Positions 34,884-43,265 of a stretch of DNA of 64,000 bases are shown here, one piece after another. The translations under genes and the position numbers were made by a program. The notes under the pieces are model-generated. The model made no database searches. It saw only the letters and a list, made by a program, of their open reading frames with translations, and was not told where the DNA came from. Within the stretch, counting starts at the first letter, position 1. Each line of letters starts with the position of its first letter. Source of the DNA: Flavobacterium sp. CF136 (GTDB lineage Bacteria; Bacteroidota; Bacteroidia; Flavobacteriales; Flavobacteriaceae); the NCBI RefSeq assembly GCF_000282055.1, contig NZ_AKJZ01000020.1, forward strand, positions 1 through 64,000, given 5' to 3'.

Positions 34884-35064
34884 TTGCCTCCAGCTTCAGC
34901 TGGAGGTTTATAATTTAAATATAGCAAAGGCTTTAGCCAAATGAAACTTTTGCGCTTTTCGGCTAAACTAAAGCCAATTATCTTTACTTCTTTACTTAAT
35001 TTTTACCCTTTACTTAATTTTTACCTCCAGCTTAATTTTTACCTCCAGCTAAAGCAGGAGGCAA
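34884..35064. repeat. Composite palindromic repeat with internal direct repeats
   Basis: Outer arms are TTGCCTCCAGCTT and AAAGCAGGAGGCAA. Inside are a CCTCCAGC/GCTGGAGG hairpin and a GGCTTTAGCC/GGCTAAACTAAAGCC hairpin. The segments TTTACTTAATTTTTACC and TTAATTTTTACCTCCAGCT are each present twice in tandem. No gene lies between 34766 and 35127. Confidence 0.8.
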
Positions 35065-35127
35065 TTCAATCAATTATATAACAATCGAATTGAAGTTATG
35101 AAGAACCAACTAACCATTTCAAAAAAC

Positions 35128-35721
35128 TTATTCGCTCTTCAGCCAGCCGGTAATACTCATTCGGGTATTTTGAGTTACTAAAACCTCATGAACCAATTCG
35201 TTGCTTTTAAAGAAAACCGTTTTGCCCTGAGTAGGCGAAATTTTTTGATTATTATCCGGTTGATGAATCAACAATTCACCCCCATCTGCTTCCTGCCAAT
35301 TGCTGTTGAGGTAACTAATCATCGAATATTTCCTGCTGGGATTATTTTTAAACTGATCCAGATGTTTCAGGTAAAAATCCCCTTTTTCATATAAGGCATA
35401 ATGAAATTCGTAACCTGTTATTCCGGTGTAGCAACTTTCATTTAAATAAAGAATGAAAGCATCGATTTTAGCAAAAAACTCATTTTCGAAGACATTATTG
35501 TGTTTTTTATCTAACCAGTAAATAGAATCACTTCTGATAGCACCGTCGTAAAACAGTTTATCCGAGTTTCCAATTCCGGCAGCTAACAATAAACTTTTCT
35601 GATTTAAATCGAGTAAATTTTGTTTTAGATGATTGGCCAGTTCCGGGGTTAAAAAATGCTCAGAAATCCCAACTTTATTTTCGATATAACTCGCAATTAA
35701 ATCTTCAAAACTATCTTCCAT
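35128..35721 (-). CDS. 2OG-Fe(II) oxygenase (prolyl-hydroxylase-like)
   Basis: A 197-residue non-haem iron oxygenase of the P4H/SM-20 type. The metal triad is visible as H120-x-D122 (KHLDQF) and H178 (NELVHEV). R187 in TRMSITGW would bind 2-oxoglutarate. The YEKGDFYLKHLD and GGELLIHQP segments are family hallmarks. Bacterial members can hydroxylate proteins such as EF-Tu, or small molecules. It appears to be monocistronic, and the substrate is unknown. Confidence 0.9.
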   Translation of the reverse strand: MEDSFEDLIASYIENKVGISEHFLTPELANHLKQNLLDLNQKSLLLAAGIGNSDKLFYDGAIRSDSIYWLDKKHNNVFENEFFAKIDAFILYLNESCYTGITGYEFHYALYEKGDFYLKHLDQFKNNPSRKYSMISYLNSNWQEADGGELLIHQPDNNQKISPTQGKTVFFKSNELVHEVLVTQNTRMSITGWLKSE

Positions 35722-35804
35722 TATATTTTTAGGAAAGACTGCAATTACAGCCGACGTAGCAAGGTAGGCGAAATAAAACCGGAAATGCTGTTTTTACAAA
35801 TAAT

Positions 35805-35836
35805 AAACCCGACAGATTATTAAAACCTGTCGGGCC
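35805..35836 (-). terminator. Hairpin terminator
   Basis: Stem CCCGACAG/CTGTCGGG (35808-35815 with 35827-35834) with an 11-base loop, followed on the minus strand by TTTATTATTTG. It lies downstream of the HbpS-like gene. Confidence 0.7.
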
Positions 35837-35877
35837 TGTTTCTTAAATTATTACAAATAATTAATAATTTTAACTGC

Positions 35878-36279
35878 TTATTTTATAGCTTCAGCACCTG
35901 CTACTGCTACTGTATGGTCATTTTCTACACTGCTGCCGCTAACACCAATTGCACCGATAATATCTCCATTATTATTTTTTATAACTACCCCACCAGGAAA
36001 AGTTATCAATCCTCCATTTGAGTGTTCGATATTATAAAGTGGCGCTCCAGGCTGAACAGCATCTACCAAAGAAGCTGTATCCATTGTAAACCATGCTGCA
36101 GTTCTTGCTTTTTTATGAGATATATCAATCGATCCTATCCAGGCTCCATCCATACGCGCAAAAGCAACCAGATTCGCTCCGGCATCTACTACGCAAATAT
36201 CCATTTTTGTATTAATTTCTGTTGCTTTATTTTTTGCAGCAGCAATCGCTTTTTCAGCTTGTTCTAAGGTAATGTTCAT
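35878..36279 (-). CDS. HbpS/GlcG-family (haem-degrading/binding) protein
   Basis: A 133-residue protein of the GlcG/HbpS (DUF336) family: [19 protein letters not shown] at the start, [31 protein letters not shown] in the centre, [24 protein letters not shown] near the end. The Gly-rich GAIGVSG and the SIDISHKKA segments are highly conserved. Streptomyces HbpS binds haem and senses redox stress; most other members are uncharacterised. It lies 43 bases after the AAA+ gene on the same strand. Confidence 0.92.
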   Translation of the reverse strand: MNITLEQAEKAIAAAKNKATEINTKMDICVVDAGANLVAFARMDGAWIGSIDISHKKARTAAWFTMDTASLVDAVQPGAPLYNIEHSNGGLITFPGGVVIKNNNGDIIGAIGVSGSSVENDHTVAVAGAEAIK

Positions 36280-36321
36280 TTTTAGAATTTTAATTATTGG
36301 TTGAAGTTAGTCTTTATTTTT

Positions 36322-37785
36322 TTACAATTTACTGATATAACTTCCGTACATATCTTTAAATTGATGTCCTTGTGCAAAACGGTCTTTGCTTAATTTTTTA
36401 TATTCAACCAAAGCCCATAAAATAAATTCTTTCATGAAGTATTGGTCATTTTTGTCCAACTGAGGCTGATATTTTTTTATTAGGATATCTAACGGAGTTA
36501 CCTCATCCAAAATATTTCTATACTCTGTGTCTGAAGCTTCATCTAACAATTCGAAGCCGCTCTCAACAAAAAACCAATCGATTAAATCAGAATAAGGTGT
36601 TTTTTCACCTGGTTTTTCAAGCTTTTCTATCTTAGGAAAATGATCTGAAAATAAAGTTCTAATTGCAGACCCAATTAAATTTTGTGCTACAACGGCAGCT
36701 CCTTCCTGCTCGCCTTCATAAACTAATTCTACTTTTCCGGTAATCGCAGGAATAATTCCAATAAAATCAGACAAACGTAAAACAGTGTGATCAACTCCGG
36801 CTTTTAAAGCGCGACGCTCTGCAGTACTAATTAAATTTTCGAAAGCTGTAATACTCATTCTGGCACTTACGCCGCTTTTATTATCTATGTATTCACTGTC
36901 ACGTGCTTCAAAACTTATTTGCTCCAGAATATCTTTGGCTAAACCCGGAACATATACAATCTCACTTTGAGTATCGTCTAATTTTGCTTCTTGTTCAGTT
37001 ATCGTTCTCGCAATTGTAATATTTTCAGGATAATGCGTCAAAATTTGTGACCCAATCCTGTCTTTCAAAGGAGTTACAATACTTCCTCTATTGGTATAAT
37101 CTTCCGGATTGGCAGTAAAAATAAATTGCATATCAAGCGGCATTCTCAATTTAAAACCTCTAATCTGAATATCGCCTTCCTGCAAAATATTAAATAATGA
37201 AACCTGAATCCTGGCTTGCAAATCAGGTAATTCGTTGATTACAAAAATACAGCGATTCGCTCTCGGAATCATCCCGAAATGAATCACGCGATCATCGGCA
37301 TATGATAATTTTAAATTTGCTGCTTTTATTGGGTCGACATCACCAATTAAATCGGCTACTGTAACATCCGGAGTTGCTAATTTTTCGAAAAAACGTTCGT
37401 TTCTGTGCAGCCATGAAATTGGTGTTTCGTCTCCTTTTTCCGCAATGATATCTTTAGCAAACCGGGAAATCGGATTTAACGGATCATCATTAATTTCAGA
37501 ACCTGACACAAACGGAATATATTCATCCAGTAATTCGATCATTTTACGCGCCAAACGAGTTTTAGCCTGACCGCGAAGCCCTAGTAAATTGATATTATGA
37601 CGAGATAAAATAGCTCTCTCCAATTCGGGAATTACTGTATTTTCAAAACCATGAACTCCTTCAAAAACCGGTTGCCCTGATTTGATTTTCTCACGAAGAT
37701 TTTCTCGCAATTCATCTTTAATAGATTTGGTTTTATATCCTGCCGTCTTTAACTGACCTAATGTATTTATGTTTTCTACTTTCAT
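36322..37785 (-). CDS. AAA+ ATPase, Mg-chelatase/MoxR-like
   Basis: A 487-residue ATPase. Walker A is GLRGQAKTR (69-77), Walker B is CIFVINELPDL and the sensor 1 region is MQFIFTANPEDYTNRG. The arginine-finger region TPLKDRIGSQILTHYP is like magnesium chelatase subunit I and MoxR proteins. It lies upstream of no chlorophyll gene, so a chelatase role is unlikely. The VWA gene 165 bases upstream on the same strand is its probable partner. Such pairs act as chaperones that load metals or remodel protein complexes. The client is unknown. Confidence 0.9.
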   Translation of the reverse strand: MKVENINTLGQLKTAGYKTKSIKDELRENLREKIKSGQPVFEGVHGFENTVIPELERAILSRHNINLLGLRGQAKTRLARKMIELLDEYIPFVSGSEINDDPLNPISRFAKDIIAEKGDETPISWLHRNERFFEKLATPDVTVADLIGDVDPIKAANLKLSYADDRVIHFGMIPRANRCIFVINELPDLQARIQVSLFNILQEGDIQIRGFKLRMPLDMQFIFTANPEDYTNRGSIVTPLKDRIGSQILTHYPENITIARTITEQEAKLDDTQSEIVYVPGLAKDILEQISFEARDSEYIDNKSGVSARMSITAFENLISTAERRALKAGVDHTVLRLSDFIGIIPAITGKVELVYEGEQEGAAVVAQNLIGSAIRTLFSDHFPKIEKLEKPGEKTPYSDLIDWFFVESGFELLDEASDTEYRNILDEVTPLDILIKKYQPQLDKNDQYFMKEFILWALVEYKKLSKDRFAQGHQFKDMYGSYISKL

Positions 37786-37837
37786 TTTATGAAATATCTA
37801 TTTTGTTATTTTTATTATATTTTATTTTAACGAGTTA

Positions 37838-37868
37838 GACGCACTGCTGTGCGCCTCTACGATATATG
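37838..37868. repeat. Short palindrome of interspersed-repeat type
   Basis: AGACGCACTGCTGTGCGCCT forms an 8-bp imperfect hairpin, and GCTTCGACTCTGCTCAGCG follows at about 37882. Both phrases resemble dispersed repeats; GCACTGAGCGGAGTCGAAG occurs in reverse complement style at about 63802. They lie between the VWA and ATPase genes. Confidence 0.55.
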
Positions 37869-37950
37869 TTGTCTTAAAAACGCTTCGACTCTGCTCAGCG
37901 TGACAACCGAAAACCTTTGTTCCTCTGAGACTTTGCAACTATGAACCTAT

Positions 37951-39069
37951 TTAACGAACTCTTTTCTTCCTGTTCGTTTCATAATCTTCAAAAATCATTT
38001 CACCTAAACCTTTTATTCCTGTATAAAAAGCTTTTCCCTGATTCGCTTCAGTAAAATGATTCACAAAACGCTGCAAATAAGGGTCATTTGCAATCATAAA
38101 AGTCGTAATCGGAATGTGTAATTTTCTGGCTTGCTGTGCCTGTGTGTAACATTTATCGACAATATATTCATCGAGACCGTTACTGTTCATATAATAGGAA
38201 CCATCCCTTTCACGCACACAACTTGGTTTTCCATCGGTAATCATGAAAATTTGTTTGTTGGTATTTCGTTTTCTGCGCAAAATATCCATTGCTAATTGCA
38301 ATCCTGCAACAGTGTTCGTATGATAAGGACCAACTTGTAAATAAGGTAAATCTTTAATTGGAATTATCCAGGCATCATTCCCAAAAACCAAAATATCAAG
38401 AGTATCTTTTGGGTAGCGTGTTGTGATTAATTCGGCCAGGGCCATCGCTACTTTTTTGGCAGGTGTAATTCGGTCTTCTCCGTATAAAATCATACTATGA
38501 CTGATGTCTATCATCAAAACAGTACTCATTTGAGCTTTATACTGTGTTTCTTCTACTACCAAATCATTTTCGGTGAGCATAAAACTTTCTACGCCATTGT
38601 TTATTTGAGCATTTCGCAAGCTCTCAGTCAAAGAAATACGTTCTAAACCATCTCCAAAATTAAATTCACGAAATTCTCCGGTATGCTCATCACCATTTCC
38701 GGCATGCTTGGTTTTATGATTTCCGTTTCCGGAACGCTTTAAATTACCAAAAATCTGATCTAAAGCCTGCTGACGAATTGCACGTTCTGTTTTAGCAGTA
38801 ATGCCAAAACCTCCTGTTCCATCTTCTTTAACCTCGTCTTTTATGTAACCTTTCTTTTTTAAATCTTCGATAAAATCATCAATTGTATAATTTTCATCGG
38901 TAAGTTTATATTCTTTGTCCAGCTCCCGAAGCCAATTTATAGCTTCATCAAAATCACCCGAAGTATGGGTAATTAACTCTTTAAAAATGCCAAAAAGTTT
39001 TTCAAACGGAGACTGAAATGGGGCTTCGTAAGTTTTAAAGTAAAAACCTTTTTTAAATTCGTTTTTCAT
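37951..39069 (-). CDS. VWA-domain protein partner of the AAA+ ATPase
   Basis: A 372-residue protein whose C-terminal domain (about 180-372) is a von Willebrand A fold. Its MIDAS motif is DISHS (188-192) and a later strand is QIFMITDGKPSCVRERDG. The N-terminal part is helical and charged, with a Gly/His-rich linker around residues 112-131. It is encoded upstream of, and on the same strand as, the MoxR-like ATPase. The pair resembles CoxD/CoxE or RavA/ViaA-type systems that assemble metal enzymes. The target complex here is unknown. Confidence 0.9.
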   Translation of the reverse strand: MKNEFKKGFYFKTYEAPFQSPFEKLFGIFKELITHTSGDFDEAINWLRELDKEYKLTDENYTIDDFIEDLKKKGYIKDEVKEDGTGGFGITAKTERAIRQQALDQIFGNLKRSGNGNHKTKHAGNGDEHTGEFREFNFGDGLERISLTESLRNAQINNGVESFMLTENDLVVEETQYKAQMSTVLMIDISHSMILYGEDRITPAKKVAMALAELITTRYPKDTLDILVFGNDAWIIPIKDLPYLQVGPYHTNTVAGLQLAMDILRRKRNTNKQIFMITDGKPSCVRERDGSYYMNSNGLDEYIVDKCYTQAQQARKLHIPITTFMIANDPYLQRFVNHFTEANQGKAFYTGIKGLGEMIFEDYETNRKKRVR

Positions 39070-39175
39070 AATTCTAAAATTACGGTTTTTTAGAATTACG
39101 AAAAAAGAAACGTTTATTAATTTTTAGTTAAAATATTTAAAAAAAATGAGCCGAAAATAACTCAAATACTATCAA

Positions 39176-39553
39176 TTATTCAAACTTTCCATCAACATAA
39201 AACCAAGCTTCATTTTCAAATTTAAAAGTCGAAAACTCGTAATGTTCCTGAGGCTTTTGGCTGGCGTCTAAAAAATAAGCTTTAAACTCAACCGTAGTTT
39301 CTGTAAAACTTAAAATTTCTAACTTTTGCCATTTATTGCTGGTTGCCCATTTTAGGATTTCTTCTTTCGAATAATATTTCCGTTCAGAAACATAAGTCGT
39401 TTCCAAAAGATAATCAGCATTATGGGTAACATAAGCCGAATACCTGGATCGCATCAAAGCTAAAGCAGTTGGCGCTTTCTGGCTTTTTTGAAGATACAAT
39501 CCACAACAATCGGCAAATAACAAATTGGTATCACAAAAACATTTATTCTCCAT
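39176..39553 (-). CDS. YchJ-family protein (SEC-C-like, UPF0225)
   Basis: The product has 125 residues from the ATG at 39553; a GTG-type start six codons upstream is less likely. The N-terminal zinc-binding-like pattern is CFCDTNLLFADCCGLY. The core ALALMRSRYSAYVTHNADYLLETTYVSER is diagnostic for the YchJ group, which carries an NTF2-like domain. No function is established. The first codons overlap the end of the preceding 77-residue gene, so they are translationally coupled. Confidence 0.88.
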   Translation of the reverse strand: MENKCFCDTNLLFADCCGLYLQKSQKAPTALALMRSRYSAYVTHNADYLLETTYVSERKYYSKEEILKWATSNKWQKLEILSFTETTVEFKAYFLDASQKPQEHYEFSTFKFENEAWFYVDGKFE

Positions 39554-39776
39554 CAACCTGCTCTTCACCATTAAGTTTTACATGTAACTGGTTTAATAAA
39601 ACCTGATATCTGCTTATTTCTCTTAATTCTTCATCTTCTTCTGCAAAATCTAACATTTCATCTAATACATCACTTACTTCCAGTAATTTATTATTTGCTT
39701 CTCTATTGTTTTCCGCAGCAATTAAATCTATAATTTCCTGTACGCTCGCTTTTAAACTTTCAAATTTTGTATTCAT
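39543..39776 (-). CDS. Small acidic helical protein
   Basis: This 77-residue, strongly acidic and helical protein (NREANNKLLEVSDVLDEMLDFAEEDEELREISRYQVLL) has no membrane segment. The family was not recognised. It overlaps the start of the YchJ-family gene by 11 bases, which implies a two-gene operon. The leading MNTKFESLKASVQEIIDLIAAE would also be helical, so a coiled-coil or adaptor role is possible. Confidence 0.7.
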   Translation of the reverse strand: MNTKFESLKASVQEIIDLIAAENNREANNKLLEVSDVLDEMLDFAEEDEELREISRYQVLLNQLHVKLNGEEQVDGE

Positions 39777-39843
39777 ATTTTCTTATTGTTATTTTTTCTT
39801 TCAGGTTTCAAGTTTCAGATTACGTTACGCAACTTGAAACTTT

Positions 39844-39990
39844 TTACTCTTCAGTTTTATTTTCATTAAACTTTTTCACAATTTCCTTTAGCTTTTCCTT
39901 GCGTGCAATTACGGCTTGTTTTGCTTTGTCCTGAGCTTTATGAAGTTTATCGTTGTGCTTTTTTATATTTCTTTCGTTGTTGCGTCCCAT
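39844..39990 (-). CDS. Small basic 48-residue protein
   Basis: The frame runs from ATG at 39990 to TAA at 39844-39846. The product starts MGRNNERNIKKHNDKLHKAQ and is Lys-rich throughout, likely one continuous basic helix ending in KFNENKTEE. Its ATG overlaps the stop of the 180-residue gene upstream by one base (TAATG), a coupling typical of true genes. No family was recognised; nucleic-acid binding is possible from the charge. Confidence 0.65.
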   Translation of the reverse strand: MGRNNERNIKKHNDKLHKAQDKAKQAVIARKEKLKEIVKKFNENKTEE

Positions 39991-40532
39991 TATATTTCTC
40001 TTTTAATTTCGTCTAAAGTTTTCTCGGTATAAATCAATTCGCTGATAATTTGTTTTCTTAAATCGGCAATATCATCATAATCAAAATGTTTTGCCCATGA
40101 AGTCAGTTGTTGCAGGTTTCTAATTTGTTTAATTCGCTTTGTGGTTTCAAAACTGGTTCTCAAAACTGCTTTTTTATCATACTCCGGATTATTTCTATGC
40201 TGATAGGTTACTATATTTTTCTCAAAATCTGCTTCAATATAGTATAATTTCTCAGTTGCATTATCAGGATAAAATTCACTCCAAGCTGCGAAACCAATTT
40301 TAGCTTTCGATTCTGTTTCAGGTTCGCGTGCTATCAAACGCCATTTGCTGTTGGCCAATCTCCCCCAATGATTCGAAACGCGGTACATTCCATTTTCGGT
40401 ATAATAATAGGTACTTCCCGCTTTGCTCTCAAACTGTATTTTCAAACCTTCAATCTCATTCGAAAGTACTTCATGAAAAACACAAAAAGTATTTTTAAAC
40501 GAATTAGGGTGTGGCTTATAGTTTTTTTGCAT
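39990..40532 (-). CDS. Hypothetical protein
   Basis: A 180-residue protein read from the ATG at 40532; a TTG two codons upstream is part of the promoter box. Segments include STYYYTENGMYRVSNHWGRLANSKWRLI, AKIGFAAWSEFYPDNATEKLYYIEADF and SWAKHFDYDDIADLRKQIISELI. It is a soluble, mixed alpha-beta protein, and I do not recognise the family. The perfect TATATTTG box at 40536-40543 lies just four bases before the start, so translation would be leaderless. It is followed in overlap by the 48-residue gene. Confidence 0.72.
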   Translation of the reverse strand: MQKNYKPHPNSFKNTFCVFHEVLSNEIEGLKIQFESKAGSTYYYTENGMYRVSNHWGRLANSKWRLIAREPETESKAKIGFAAWSEFYPDNATEKLYYIEADFEKNIVTYQHRNNPEYDKKAVLRTSFETTKRIKQIRNLQQLTSWAKHFDYDDIADLRKQIISELIYTEKTLDEIKREI

Positions 40533-40535
40533 ATG

Positions 40536-40543
40536 CAAATATA
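40536..40543 (-). promoter_or_regulatory. TATATTTG -7 box
   Basis: A perfect TAnnTTTG box on the minus strand immediately before the ATG at 40532, implying a leaderless message. A divergent TAACTTTG box lies at 40587-40594. Confidence 0.5.
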
Positions 40544-40586
40544 CTCAGATTGTCCTGAACTCCCTAAATCCAAAGAATATATTGAT

Positions 40587-40594
40587 TAACTTTG
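40587..40594 (+). promoter_or_regulatory. TAACTTTG -7 box
   Basis: A perfect TAnnTTTG box 26 bases before the small gene at 40621. No TTG at the usual distance was found. Confidence 0.5.
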
Positions 40595-40620
40595 CAGCTT
40601 CAATTTTAAAATAAAAAGTC

Positions 40621-40872
40621 ATGTCTAAAGGATCACAAGAAAAAATGCTGCAAAAAGGAGTTTATACAGGCATCATGGAAAAAGATGAAAACAACAATTA
40701 TTTCTGTGGTGAATACCTTTTAGATTATAAAATAGCACACAGCAACTTTACTGTAGGCGATTGGATTACGATAAAATCCGTTATCGAAAACCCAAGTGAC
40801 ATCAGCTATAACAAATATCCAAAAAAGTCTAAAAACTTCGATAAGGCAAATAATAAACCGGAACATAAGTAA
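40621..40872 (+). CDS. Small hypothetical protein
   Basis: The 83-residue soluble protein is MSKGSQEKMLQKGVYTGIME with a middle beta-rich YFCGEYLLDYKIAHSNFTVGDWITIKSV and a Lys/Asn-rich tail. The FTVGDWITI segment looks like one strand of a small beta-barrel. I do not recognise the family. It has its own TAACTTTG promoter box and a normal codon pattern. Confidence 0.65.
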   Translation: MSKGSQEKMLQKGVYTGIMEKDENNNYFCGEYLLDYKIAHSNFTVGDWITIKSVIENPSDISYNKYPKKSKNFDKANNKPEHK

Positions 40873-40986
40873 TATTGAGAACCTCCGTTTCAAGTCTCCA
40901 TTTTCAGGACAGCTGTAAAATGTGGCTCAAACTTCTAAATATTCGGAATATTTTTTCCTTCAAAACTAAAAAGTTAAAAAAAAGTG

Positions 40987-40994
40987 TACCTTTG
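40987..40994 (+). promoter_or_regulatory. TACCTTTG -7 box
   Basis: A perfect TAnnTTTG box 66 bases before the KTSC-DnaJ gene at 41061, the only such box in that gap. Confidence 0.5.
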
Positions 40995-41060
40995 CAAAAA
41001 ATTTGTCTTTTGAACAATTAATATCAATTTCAAACTAATAGACAAGTAGTTACCTTATTT

Positions 41061-41501
41061 ATGAAAAAAATAGTTGAATATCGCAAGTTACTAAACGTAG
41101 AAAAAACTGCTGAATTAAAAGATTTAAAAACCATTTATCGTAATGCGATGAAAGAATCTCATCCTGATAAATTTCAAGGTGATGATGCTGGTTTGAAAGC
41201 TGCAGAAGAAAAAAGTAAAGCTATTATTGAAGCTTATCATTTTTTGGTAAGCATTAATCCTGAAACGATTAAAGCAAATTTACCTGAATATACTGAGACT
41301 ATCGCAACTGCAACAATTACTGATTATAAATTTGTTGAAGGTCGTTTAATTATCGATTTCTCAAACGGAAGTGTTTACGAATACATTAGTGTTCCTAAAG
41401 CAACTTACGTAAAAATGGTAAATGCAGATTCTCCTGGAAGATTTGCAAAAAGACATATTCTGAACTCTTTTACCTGGAGAAAAAAAACAAATCAAGAATA
41501 G
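41061..41501 (+). CDS. DnaJ-like/KTSC-domain protein
   Basis: This 146-residue protein has two domains. Residues 1-65 form a J-domain-like helical unit with the HPD motif (AMKESHPDKFQGDD). Residues about 85-140 form a KTSC domain, a small beta unit (YKFVEGRLIIDFSNGSVYEYISVPKATYVKM) that ends with the family-type RFAKRHILNSFTW. The J-domain suggests stimulation of a DnaK-type Hsp70; KTSC domains are often found with RNA-binding or phage proteins. The combination is common in Flavobacteria. A terminator follows. Confidence 0.88.
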   Translation: MKKIVEYRKLLNVEKTAELKDLKTIYRNAMKESHPDKFQGDDAGLKAAEEKSKAIIEAYHFLVSINPETIKANLPEYTETIATATITDYKFVEGRLIIDFSNGSVYEYISVPKATYVKMVNADSPGRFAKRHILNSFTWRKKTNQE

Positions 41502-41521
41502 ATTTATTATCCAATATTCAT

Positions 41522-41552
41522 AAAAGCATTCTAAATTCAGGATGCTTTTTTT
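41522..41552 (+). terminator. Rho-independent terminator
   Basis: Stem AAAAGCATTC/GGATGCTTTT with one wobble pair, then a T run, 20 bases after the KTSC gene. Confidence 0.85.
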
Positions 41553-41694
41553 ATGCTTAAAAAGTATCAAATTATTTAATTATAATCTAAATAAATAAAC
41601 AATCATCATTTTTTCATTAATTAAACTCTTATAACCCATTATATATAAGACAATTGAATGATAAAAAACTATAACAAAATTTTAGGTTGTAAAA

Positions 41695-41726
41695 TTGTAG
41701 ATGTTTTATATTTTTAAATACTTTTG
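41695..41726 (+). promoter_or_regulatory. Promoter TTG-N21-TACTTTTG
   Basis: TTG at 41695-41697 and TACTTTTG at 41719-41726 with 21 bases between. It is placed 34 bases before the DUF4369/thioredoxin gene. Confidence 0.65.
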
Positions 41727-41760
41727 TTGCACAAATCAATTAACTAATTAATTTTTTATA

Positions 41761-42927
41761 ATGAAAAAAATATTTTTTTTACTTACCGCTTCTGTAGCGA
41801 TAATTTCATGCAGTAAAGTTAAAGACGGAGAATACCTGATTACAGGAACTGCAAAAGGAATTGAAAACGGGAAAACCATTATCCTTCAAGGTCAGGATCC
41901 AACAACCATGGCACCTAAAGCCCTTGATACTGTAAAAGTTGAAAATGGAAAATTTGAAATAAAAGGAAAAGTTACTGAACCAGCTTTTCATACTTTAATT
42001 GTACAAGATTTACAAGGTCCAATTCCATTTATCTTAGAAACTGGTGAAATTAAAATTGATGTAGATAAAGACAGCATCCATAAATCAAAAATTTCCGGAA
42101 CTTACAGCAACGACGAATATGTTAAATTCAACGAAGACCTTACTAAAGTTCAGAAAAAATTAATGGATTTTCAGAAAAAAAATTCACAAACTATGCAAGC
42201 TGCTCAACAAAAACAAGATACAGCAGTTATCAATAGTTTGATGAAACAATATATGGCTATCCAAACTGAAGTTCAGACTGAATCAAAAAAGAAATATACA
42301 GCTTATGCTGAAACACATCCAAAATCATTCATTACAGCTTTAATTATTCAAAGTTTAATTAATGATCCTAGTTCTGATTTCAAAAAGAATGAAGCCCTTT
42401 ATAACTCTTTGGATGAGTCTTTAAAAAATACAAAACCAGGAAAAAGCATTAAAGAAAAAATCGGTCAGATGAAAATGCCTGCAGTTGGTGCGACAGCTCC
42501 TGCTCCTGGCAGTGCTAAATGAAGATCAGATTTTTCAGCTCCTAATCCTGAAGGGAAAACAATTTCCCTGAAAGAAAGCTTAGGAAAAGTAACTATTGTA
42601 GATTTTTGGGCTTCATGGTGCGGACCATGCCGAAAAGAAAATCCAAATGTTGTAGCTATTTATAAAGAACTACACTCAAAAGGATTAAATATAGTTGGTG
42701 TTTCATTGGACAAAGAAGCTGCTGCATGGAAAGAAGCTATCGCAAAAGACGGCTTAACCTGGACACATGTTTCAAACTTAAAATTCTGGGACGAACCAAT
42801 TGCAAAGCAATACAATGTTCAGTCGATTCCGGCAACTTTTATACTTGATGCATCAGGAAAAGTAGTTGCCCAGGACTTAAGAGGTCCTGAATTAAAAGCA
42901 AAAATAATAGAGCTTTTATCTAAATAG
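41761..42927 (+). pseudogene. DUF4369/TlpA-type thiol oxidoreductase lipoprotein interrupted by TGA
   Basis: Codons 1-253 encode a lipoprotein: lipobox ending in Cys17 (AIISCSK), then a DUF4369 domain. It stops at TGA 42520-42522 after GATAPAPGSAK. The same frame then stays open to 42927 and encodes a complete thioredoxin domain (DFSAPNPEGKTISLKESLGK, FWASWCGPCRKENP with Cys287 and Cys290 in read-through numbering, SIPATFILDASGKVV). In the family these form one periplasmic disulfide reductase. No ATG, GTG or TTG lies between the TGA and the CGPC motif, so the second domain cannot easily start by itself. It could be a nonsense mutation, a sequencing error or read-through. Confidence 0.85.
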
Positions 42928-42930
42928 AAT

Positions 42931-42967
42931 AAAAAATACTCCGGATTTTCATCCGGAGTATTTTTTT
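42931..42967 (+). terminator. Terminator, first of a tandem pair
   Basis: An 11-bp stem ATACTCCGGAT/ATCCGGAGTAT with a tight 4-base loop, then seven T. It ends the thioredoxin gene transcript. Confidence 0.9.
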
Positions 42968-42973
42968 ATACAC

Positions 42974-43006
42974 AAACCCGACCCTTATCAGTCGGGTTTT
43001 CTTTTT
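42974..43006 (+). terminator. Terminator, second of a tandem pair
   Basis: Stem AAACCCGAC/GTCGGGTTT with an 8-base loop, followed by TTCTTTTTT. Confidence 0.85.
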
Positions 43007-43171
43007 TAAAATTAACCCTTACTCTTTTAATAGGTTTCTCAGGTTTTGCCTATCCCTTTTCTCTACGAAAATGAACGATGTAAAACATATTTTCTTTAAT
43101 TCCCTACAAAACAATATTTTAACCAAATATTTTAAATAAATTTACCTTACAAAAAAAGGGTATTTTCCCCC

Positions 43172-43202
43172 TTGCCTGTTGTAGGAATTTAAAATAATTT
43201 TG
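43172..43202 (+). promoter_or_regulatory. Promoter TTG-N20-TAATTTTG
   Basis: TTG at 43172-43174 and TAATTTTG at 43195-43202 with 20 bases between. It would start the four-gene signalling operon at 43266 with a leader of about 57 bases. Confidence 0.65.
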
Positions 43203-43265
43203 CTCGTAATATTTTATTAAAAACATATTTACCAATTAATTAACCAATTAACTATTAAAATAATT

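Larger units (their letters stand above)
42928..43265. other. Gap with tandem terminators and a promoter
   Basis: No gene was found. The gap holds two terminators in a row (42931-42967 and 42974-43006) and a consensus promoter (43172-43202). The rest, 43007-43171, shows nothing notable. Confidence 0.8.

Noticed and set aside
36322-39069. Magnesium chelatase for chlorophyll synthesis
   Set aside because: The ATPase and VWA proteins resemble BchI and BchD only in general fold. There is no BchH or other pigment gene, and the lengths fit MoxR/VWA chaperone pairs.
42706-42927. Separate small gene starting at the ATG of 42706
   Set aside because: It begins inside the thioredoxin fold after the CGPC motif and is in frame with the upstream gene; it is the tail of the interrupted gene.
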